A program made the translations under genes and the position numbers. From RGIG1934 sp964492545 (GTDB lineage Bacteria > Bacillota > Clostridia > Lachnospirales > Lachnospiraceae): 11,755 bases of DNA. Of this stretch, positions 6,541 to 11,755 are shown one piece after another. The stretch's first letter is position 1; every line of letters begins with the position of its first letter. The stretch lies in NCBI GenBank assembly GCA_964492545.1, contig CAZBKO010000072.1, positions 1 to 11,755 of the forward strand, written 5' to 3'. The notes under the pieces are model-generated. The model made no database searches, had not been told where the DNA came from, and saw nothing but the letters and a program-made list of their open reading frames with translations.

Positions 6541-8085
6541 CTACACTGTCTCAACGCCTTCTGCAACAACCACCAGACCCATCCATTTTGCCAGGCTGAT
6601 AATAAAGCTTATAATTCCACGTCCTGCTGCCTTGGTAGATTCCTTCTGAATAAATCGCATATCCAGCTTAAGTATATCTACCGGCATGCCTGAAAGCATA
6701 TTAAGTGAAGAGTATCCTGTACCAAAATCATCCATCTCAATAATGAAGCCTTCTGCTTTGAACTTGTTGACTGTATCAACTATCTGTTCCGGATTCTCCG
6801 TATATGCTGATTCAGTAATCTCCAGATGCAGACATCTGACAGGAATATCATACTTATTAATAAGTCCAAGAAGTATGTCCAAAATATTAGGATTATAAAT
6901 ATCTGCTCTGGACATGTTAACAGAAATTGATATAGGTGGATAACCCTTATCTATTAAATGTCTAAGATTCCTGCATGTACACTCCCATACATATATATCA
7001 AGCTGAGTGATGAATCCATTCTTCTCAAAAATTGGTATGAATTCACCTGCCGGCATCAGCCCCTTAATAGGATGAATCCATCTGACAAGTGCCTCCGCTC
7101 CAATAATATTCTCTGAAGCCAAATCATACTTAGGCTGATAGTATACCTGAAATTGATTCTCTTCAAGAGCAGTTGTCATTGAACCTAAAATAAATTGTTC
7201 ATCTTTCATTCTGTCCTTGATATCATCATTGTACACTGTAAAATAATCATCATACTTGCCACGATTCATATCGGCGGCTATCTTAGCTCTTGCACATTGT
7301 CCTTCAACCTCTATTGAATCATTACATTCAAATATACCACAATGAATCTTAACTCTCATATCTATAGGGCACATCTTAATTCGCTCTATGCAAGGTTTGA
7401 AAATATCATTTGTATATGTGCGATGTTCACAGAAAATGTAAAAATTATCTGCATAAAATCTTGAACAAATTGATGTATCATCACAGCAATCATTAATTAT
7501 GTCAGCCAAATATACAAGGACCTCGTTGCCCTTTTTCATTCCGTATGTATCATTAATAAGCTTGAATTTCTCAATTCCTATATAAATAATATCATACTTC
7601 TTGTTCTGATTATTGCTTAGTATATCTTCTACCCTGCTTATAAAATATTCCTTATTACTGAGTCCGGTCAAATGGTCCTTCTGTATTCTGTTGATTATGT
7701 ACGCATTCTCCCTAAGCTTAATAATATTCGACAATCTCTGTCTTATGATATCCGGCTTATAGGGTTTGGAAATGAAATCCTGTGCTCCAAGGGATAAGGC
7801 AAGTATCTCATCCTGATCCTCAACAAGCTGTGATGTTACAAGGACAGGTATTATGGACAAAGTATCATCTGCCTTCATTTCTCTAAGAACCTGGTATCCA
7901 TCAATACCAGGCATAATGATGTCTAAGAACACAGCCGCAATAGACTCATAATGATTATGTAATATCTCCAATGCCTGACTTCCATTCTCGGCTGTAAGTA
8001 TGCTATATTCATTCTCAATAATTTGTGTCAAAAACGCTCTGTTAACTTCCTGATCATCTACAATAAGTATAGTCCTTCTATTCAT
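6541..8085 (-). CDS. REC-GGDEF-EAL response regulator, truncated by a premature stop
   Basis: Cyclic-di-GMP signalling protein, 514 residues as encoded and 560 if the TAG were sense. The REC domain (1-125) has D10/D11, D55 (FLDIIMPG), T84-S85 and K107 and should accept phosphate. The GGDEF domain (about 135-290) keeps DHLTGLSN, but its signature is YADNF (211-215), so diguanylate cyclase activity is unlikely. The EAL domain (about 300 to end) keeps E331 (EALVRW), N390 (SVNMS), E422/E425 (LEITES), D452-D453 (DDFGTGYSS), K473 (LKLD) and E509 (AEGVET). The TAG removes the last strand and helix with the QGY glutamine, so phosphodiesterase activity is doubtful unless the stop is an error or is read through. 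Start supported by AGGAG 8 nt upstream of the ATG and by a strong promoter. Confidence 0.9.
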   Translation of the reverse strand: MNRRTILIVDDQEVNRAFLTQIIENEYSILTAENGSQALEILHNHYESIAAVFLDIIMPGIDGYQVLREMKADDTLSIIPVLVTSQLVEDQDEILALSLGAQDFISKPYKPDIIRQRLSNIIKLRENAYIINRIQKDHLTGLSNKEYFISRVEDILSNNQNKKYDIIYIGIEKFKLINDTYGMKKGNEVLVYLADIINDCCDDTSICSRFYADNFYIFCEHRTYTNDIFKPCIERIKMCPIDMRVKIHCGIFECNDSIEVEGQCARAKIAADMNRGKYDDYFTVYNDDIKDRMKDEQFILGSMTTALEENQFQVYYQPKYDLASENIIGAEALVRWIHPIKGLMPAGEFIPIFEKNGFITQLDIYVWECTCRNLRHLIDKGYPPISISVNMSRADIYNPNILDILLGLINKYDIPVRCLHLEITESAYTENPEQIVDTVNKFKAEGFIIEMDDFGTGYSSLNMLSGMPVDILKLDMRFIQKESTKAAGRGIISFIISLAKWMGLVVVAEGVETV

Positions 8086-8131
8086 ATTCTACGCTCCTGA
8101 TGTGTATTACGCTCGTCTGTTATATACTTAT

Positions 8132-8160
8132 ATTATACTCCCAACCCTCTAGCATTTCAA
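8132..8160 (-). promoter_or_regulatory. predicted strong sigma-A promoter of the REC-GGDEF-EAL gene
   Basis: TTGAAA (8160-8155), exactly 17 nt, TATAAT (8137-8132) on the minus strand, close to consensus. Transcription would begin near 8125, giving a leader of about 40 nt. It sits right after the protease terminator, so the signalling genes form their own unit. Confidence 0.8.
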
Positions 8161-8171
8161 TCAATTTGAAC

Positions 8172-8211
8172 GCAAAAAAGAACTTTCTATTTTTGTTCAT
8201 AGAAAGTTCTT
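8172..8211 (-). terminator. Rho-independent terminator after the protease gene
   Basis: A perfect 13-bp stem (8178-8190 with 8199-8211, core AGAACTTTCTAT/ATAGAAAGTTCT, 8-nt loop) is followed on the minus strand by a T-run through 8173. It begins 6 nt after the protease stop codon. Confidence 0.93.
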
Positions 8212-8217
8212 GCTTAA

Positions 8218-9966
8218 TTATTTTATTCTTATAATTTTGGACTTACCATAATATCTTTTTCCATTAATTGTCTTATAGACCTGTATTTTTACATATCTAT
8301 ATTTTGTGTTTTTGGAAAGTGATACACTTCTCTTCGCTGTATATTTTGTAGTTCTATACGTACCATTCTTTGTCTTTGCAACACTAATTCTATATCCGCT
8401 TCGACCTGAAACTGGTGACCAATCTACCTTTATCGTTCTTTTTCCTGTATTTTTAATCACATTTACAGGTGCCTTTAGAATTACGCACTTAACAGATTTA
8501 CTCAGGTTACTTGGAAGAAACTGCGAGGTACCAACAGCCTTTATTTTATAATAGTATGTTGTGCCTGCTCTAATATTGTAATCTATGTATGATTTTGCTG
8601 TTGTAGTCTTAACCAGCTTATAGCTGCCATTTGATTTTTCAGCTCTGTAAATTTGATATTTTTTAGCATTTTTTACTGTACCATAGCTTACTTTAATGTA
8701 ATTCTTTGATACATTTGATTTTACACTGATATTTCCAGTTATTTGAAGCTGTGGTTTCTTTGCAGCCACATGTTCTGTTGTCTGTTCTGTTTCTGATTCT
8801 GCTTTATTTGTTGATTCTTTTTCAGTTTCATCTGTCTCGTCACTGGTTGTCTCATCAACTTCTGTTGATGACTCCTGTCTATCAATATATTGTAATGATT
8901 TGTATATATTTAATGCCTTAAAGCTATGTACCATACCATTATCATCAATGTATTGAACCGCTTCTCCTGATGATTCCACCGCTTCTTTTGCTATATTTAT
9001 TCGTTGTGTTATGTCCTGATAATTGTATTTCTGCTCCAGATAAGTAAGAACTACTGCGTATGCTGCTGAAACCATAGGAGTAGACATTGACGTTCCTGAC
9101 TGTACACCATAATTTCCATTTCTGGTCGTTGAATAAATATTGCTTCCCGGTGCTATAATTCCTTTATTAAGCAATGAAATATTTGAATATGATGCCACCT
9201 GCTTTTCTTCATCATATGACATTACTGCTGTTACCTCATCAAAAGCTGCAGGGTAGCAAAACCTTGTTAAACCCTTATTACCTGACGCTGCAACAACAAC
9301 ACATTTCTTTGAAGCTGCTTCTATTACCGGTTCAAGCTCCGGCAAAGTACTAACATTTGTTCCAAATGACATATTTATTATATCCGCATCATGATTTACT
9401 GCATATTCCACTGCCCTAATAGCATTCGCCTCTGACATTTTTTTTGCGTAATTTCCAGCTTTAATAACCATAATCTTACAGTTCATGCCTAAACCATCTA
9501 TAATATCGGACATTGCAATTATTCCAGAAACATGTGTTCCATGGCTGTCAGTTGTGTCATCCAACGGCTGATTATCTGTGTTAATAAGATTCACTCCATA
9601 AATATCATCCACATATCCATCACCATCATCATCAACTCCTGAAAATCCATTAGCCTCTTTATCATTTTTCCATAGATTATTAACTAATCCGGGATGAGTA
9701 AGGTCAGCTCCAGTATCAATAACAGCTATAACGCAGTCGCTGCTATATTCTGTCCCCAGCATTTCTCTTGCATCATTAAACCCTACTGCATCCCAGTAAT
9801 CATAACCTGATTGCTGATTCAAGCTTATTGTATCTGACATTTCAATTATTTCATCATCAGACCTCCACTCATAATCAGCAATACCTTCATCTGCAAGGCA
9901 GCCTATTATGCAAAACACTACTATAAAACACATTATTCTATTGTATTTTCTTAAATGTCTGTACAT
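8218..9966 (-). CDS. subtilisin-family (S8) serine protease, probable surface lipoprotein
   Basis: Exported serine endopeptidase. Residues 1-22 are a signal peptide (basic start, hydrophobic 11-22) ending in IIGC (20-23), a match to the lipobox, so C23 is probably lipid-modified and membrane anchored. The S8 domain (about 54-360) carries the triad D84 (VIDTGAD), H142 (SHGTHVSG) and S293 (GTSMSTP), plus oxyanion N230 (ASGN). A D-rich loop DDDGDGYVDD (112-121) looks calcium binding. Only about 30 residues separate C23 from the catalytic domain, too few for the usual I9 prodomain. A Glu/Thr-rich linker (363-400) leads to two Lys/Tyr-rich FnIII-like modules (about 404-493 and 497-582). Start supported by AAGGAG 7 nt before the ATG. 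It lies 18 nt after the Ig/FnIII protein gene and shares its module type, suggesting joint action at the cell surface. Substrate unknown. Confidence 0.92.
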   Translation of the reverse strand: MYRHLRKYNRIMCFIVVFCIIGCLADEGIADYEWRSDDEIIEMSDTISLNQQSGYDYWDAVGFNDAREMLGTEYSSDCVIAVIDTGADLTHPGLVNNLWKNDKEANGFSGVDDDGDGYVDDIYGVNLINTDNQPLDDTTDSHGTHVSGIIAMSDIIDGLGMNCKIMVIKAGNYAKKMSEANAIRAVEYAVNHDADIINMSFGTNVSTLPELEPVIEAASKKCVVVAASGNKGLTRFCYPAAFDEVTAVMSYDEEKQVASYSNISLLNKGIIAPGSNIYSTTRNGNYGVQSGTSMSTPMVSAAYAVVLTYLEQKYNYQDITQRINIAKEAVESSGEAVQYIDDNGMVHSFKALNIYKSLQYIDRQESSTEVDETTSDETDETEKESTNKAESETEQTTEHVAAKKPQLQITGNISVKSNVSKNYIKVSYGTVKNAKKYQIYRAEKSNGSYKLVKTTTAKSYIDYNIRAGTTYYYKIKAVGTSQFLPSNLSKSVKCVILKAPVNVIKNTGKRTIKVDWSPVSGRSGYRISVAKTKNGTYRTTKYTAKRSVSLSKNTKYRYVKIQVYKTINGKRYYGKSKIIRIK

Positions 9967-9984
9967 AATTTTCTCCTTGTTATA

Positions 9985-11718
9985 CTATTTTACCTTAATC
10001 TTTACTGCAACACTGTTATTGCCTTCGTCTTTTCCATTAGATGCACATATCTTATAATAATATGTTTTTCCTTTTTCAGCTGAGGTATCTGTAAATTTAG
10101 CAGACTTTGATGTTCCGACAATTTTGTAAATACCCTCTTTACTTTCGGCTCTCACAACAGTATACTTTGTTGCTTTCTTAGTTTTGCTCCACTTTAATGT
10201 GACCTTTCCGTTCTTCGATGAAGCTTTAACCTTATCAACTCTATCAATAACATTTGTGTAGGCCAATGACATTTCACTTCGTATATTAGACTTTAGGCTG
10301 TTTGCCCTAATCTTAAAATACCTTGTTCTATTATTGCTGAGCAGACCTGAAAGTTCATTTTCCTCTACAGTTGCCACCGAACTATATTTTCCGTCTTTTG
10401 CATAACTGCAGTATACAGTATATGACACGGCATCTGCGATCCTTTCCCAACTAATCCACATCGTATTATCTTTTCTGTTAATTATCTGTATACCATTAGG
10501 TGCAGCTAATCTAACAACTGTCTTAACATATGTCGATTTATCACTATTGTATTTGTTATTGCTATTTCCTGCAACCACTTTGTAATAATAGGTCTTTCCA
10601 AGCTTAACATTATTATCTATATAATTTGTAGTCTTTGTTGTTCCAACCTTCTTATATTTTCCCTTTCGACTTGTCGCTCTATATACATAATATTTCTTGG
10701 CTTTTTTTACACCTATCCAGGTTACCTGAATGCTTGAACTGCTCAATGATTTCGCCTTAACAAGACTTGGAGCACTATATTTTACTGTTACAGTGATTGT
10801 CTTGTAAACCTTTGGATTATCCTTCGATGATATCTTTATTTTAGCTGTTCCAACACCGATTGCTTTTATTACGCCTGTCTTGCTTACTGTTGCAACCTTT
10901 GTATTCGATGAAGAATATTTTATACCCTTATATGTTGCATTAGAAGGAGATAATGTTGCTACCGCAATAAATTTCTCACCCTTTGTAAGCGTAATCTTTG
11001 ATTTGTTTACCTTTATCTTTGATACAGGTACAACAATCTTATCTGCAGTAATTGTTATGCTCTTCGTATTTCCGGCATTGTTGGTAAGCACGAATTTATA
11101 TGTACCATTCTTGTCTATTCGATATGAATCTTTGCCTGTTATGTTTTTGCCATTAACTGTAATGCTCTTAATTCCTGATATTGATGGAACCGTTTTAATC
11201 TTCAAATCTGCATATCTTTTTAGCTTCGTAGGATTGCCGGTAACACTTATTGATATATCAGCTGTATCCTTCATTACTGTTAAATATGAAGTAACCTTAT
11301 TGCCAGACATATCCAGAACTTCAACCACTATCTTATAGTTTCCATCCTTCAAATCATCAATTGTAAATGAATGCTTATCTGTTGTGTATTTTTGGTCATT
11401 AACAAAATATTCTATCTGTTTTACCTGCGCTACATTTTCAGCTATACTAACATTCACCTTTGAATCTGCCTTGTTTTGCCACTTATCAGGAGTAAAATTA
11501 GGTGTTAACTTAAGATTAACTCCCTTTGTATCTACAACCATAACATTTGTCTTCTTGATATACACATTTCCGTCATTATCTTCTGCTCTTATATAGAGTA
11601 CAGTTCTTATATCATCTGTTATGTCTATTCCTTCTTCACCATTTTCATAGGCTTTCCATCCTTCATCTGCATTATATGTTTCGCCTTCATTAACAAACTG
11701 ATATTTAGTGTCTGCTGA
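9985..11718 (-). CDS. Ig-like/FnIII repeat surface protein, 5' end missing or broken
   Basis: Probable secreted or wall-associated repeat protein. The open frame runs 577 codons from the TAA at 11721-11719. No ATG occurs early; the first usable starts are GTG at 11565 or an ATG 8 codons later, neither followed by a signal peptide. Coding character (LYIRAEDNDGNVYIKK, an Ig-like strand pattern) begins upstream of that GTG, so the true start was probably further 5'. In 526-residue numbering from the GTG: Ig-like repeats about 20-100 and 101-176; a Big_2-type domain about 180-262 (KITLTKGEKF, SSSNTKVATVSKTGVIKAIG); then three FnIII-like modules about 265-350, 355-440 and 442-526 with the recurrent pattern Y-x-V-x-R/C, G-x-Y and YYYK or RYFK. 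The last two genes of this unit share these modules. It ends with TAG 18 nt before the protease start. Adhesion or glycan binding is possible but not shown. Confidence 0.8.
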   Translation of the reverse strand, partial: SADTKYQFVNEGETYNADEGWKAYENGEEGIDITDDIRTVLYIRAEDNDGNVYIKKTNVMVVDTKGVNLKLTPNFTPDKWQNKADSKVNVSIAENVAQVKQIEYFVNDQKYTTDKHSFTIDDLKDGNYKIVVEVLDMSGNKVTSYLTVMKDTADISISVTGNPTKLKRYADLKIKTVPSISGIKSITVNGKNITGKDSYRIDKNGTYKFVLTNNAGNTKSITITADKIVVPVSKIKVNKSKITLTKGEKFIAVATLSPSNATYKGIKYSSSNTKVATVSKTGVIKAIGVGTAKIKISSKDNPKVYKTITVTVKYSAPSLVKAKSLSSSSIQVTWIGVKKAKKYYVYRATSRKGKYKKVGTTKTTNYIDNNVKLGKTYYYKVVAGNSNNKYNSDKSTYVKTVVRLAAPNGIQIINRKDNTMWISWERIADAVSYTVYCSYAKDGKYSSVATVEENELSGLLSNNRTRYFKIRANSLKSNIRSEMSLAYTNVIDRVDKVKASSKNGKVTLKWSKTKKATKYTVVRAESKEGIYKIVGTSKSAKFTDTSAEKGKTYYYKICASNGKDEGNNSVAVKIKVK

Positions 11719-11747
11719 TTAAGCACCAATTGGGCTTAATTCAGCAG
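11712..11747. repeat. near-perfect 36-bp palindrome with an in-frame stop
   Basis: Left arm CTGCTGATTAAGC (11712-11724) pairs with right arm GCTTAATTCAGCAG (11734-11747) over 13 bp with one bulged base; the centre CCAATTGG (11726-11733) is itself palindromic. The TAA that opens the repeat-protein frame (11721-11719) lies in the left arm. All three minus-strand frames contain a stop within the last 55 nt of the window. It could be a terminator-like or recombination hairpin, or an artefact at a sequence end. Confidence 0.7.
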
Positions 11748-11755
11748 TATTGAAC

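Noticed and set aside
6541..6543. Reassignment of TAG to a sense codon in this genome
   Set aside because: TAG is used as the apparent true stop of the [2Fe-2S] gene (5542-5544), the REC gene (5949-5951) and the repeat-protein gene (9985-9987), each followed by a new gene or a terminator. General recoding is therefore unlikely; local read-through stays possible.
10880..11338. A 152-codon plus-strand reading frame opposite the repeat-protein gene
   Set aside because: It lies wholly antisense to a gene with clear domain content, has no recognisable motif, and looks like a shadow of the Lys/Thr-rich coding strand.

Overview
The window looks like chromosome from a low-GC anaerobic Firmicute, most consistent with the Lachnospiraceae. 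The reasons are its AT-rich composition, GGAGG-type ribosome binding sites, a clostridial iron alcohol dehydrogenase, a PAS-containing [FeFe]-hydrogenase homologue, and Lys-rich FnIII/Ig-type surface proteins. Every gene I can support lies on the minus strand, so transcription runs from high to low coordinates. No RNA genes, CRISPR arrays or insertion sequences were seen.

Layout in transcription order. (1) 11755-8218: a surface or secreted pair. A 5'-incomplete Ig/FnIII repeat protein is followed 18 nt later by a subtilisin-like serine protease carrying the same kind of C-terminal modules. A strong terminator (8178-8211) closes the unit. The window edge holds a near-perfect palindrome that carries an in-frame stop. 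(2) 8160-5895: a signalling unit with a good promoter, a REC-GGDEF-EAL protein and a stand-alone REC protein, closed by a terminator. The EAL domain is cut by an in-frame TAG, and the rest of the domain is still readable in the same frame after it. (3) 5869-1671: a tight four-gene operon. It encodes a thioredoxin-like [2Fe-2S] protein, a sensory-type [FeFe] hydrogenase with PAS domain, a SpoIIE/PP2C-type phosphatase and a LysR regulator. Gene junctions are 20 nt, a 1-nt overlap and 18 nt. (4) 1443-262: an iron-containing alcohol dehydrogenase with its own terminator. Positions 1-183 hold nothing I can support; an open + frame of 18 codons touches the edge but is too short to call.

The most interesting part is unit 3 with unit 4. 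The first three genes fit the phosphatase-linked (group C3-like) sensory [FeFe] hydrogenases, whose biology is little explored. A LysR gene as fourth cistron, directly ahead of a fermentative alcohol dehydrogenase, suggests a testable circuit: H2 or redox state, then H-cluster/PAS, then phosphatase, then transcription of a reductant-disposal enzyme. That wiring is inference. The sequence shows only the architecture, the intact metal-ligand motifs and the gene order.
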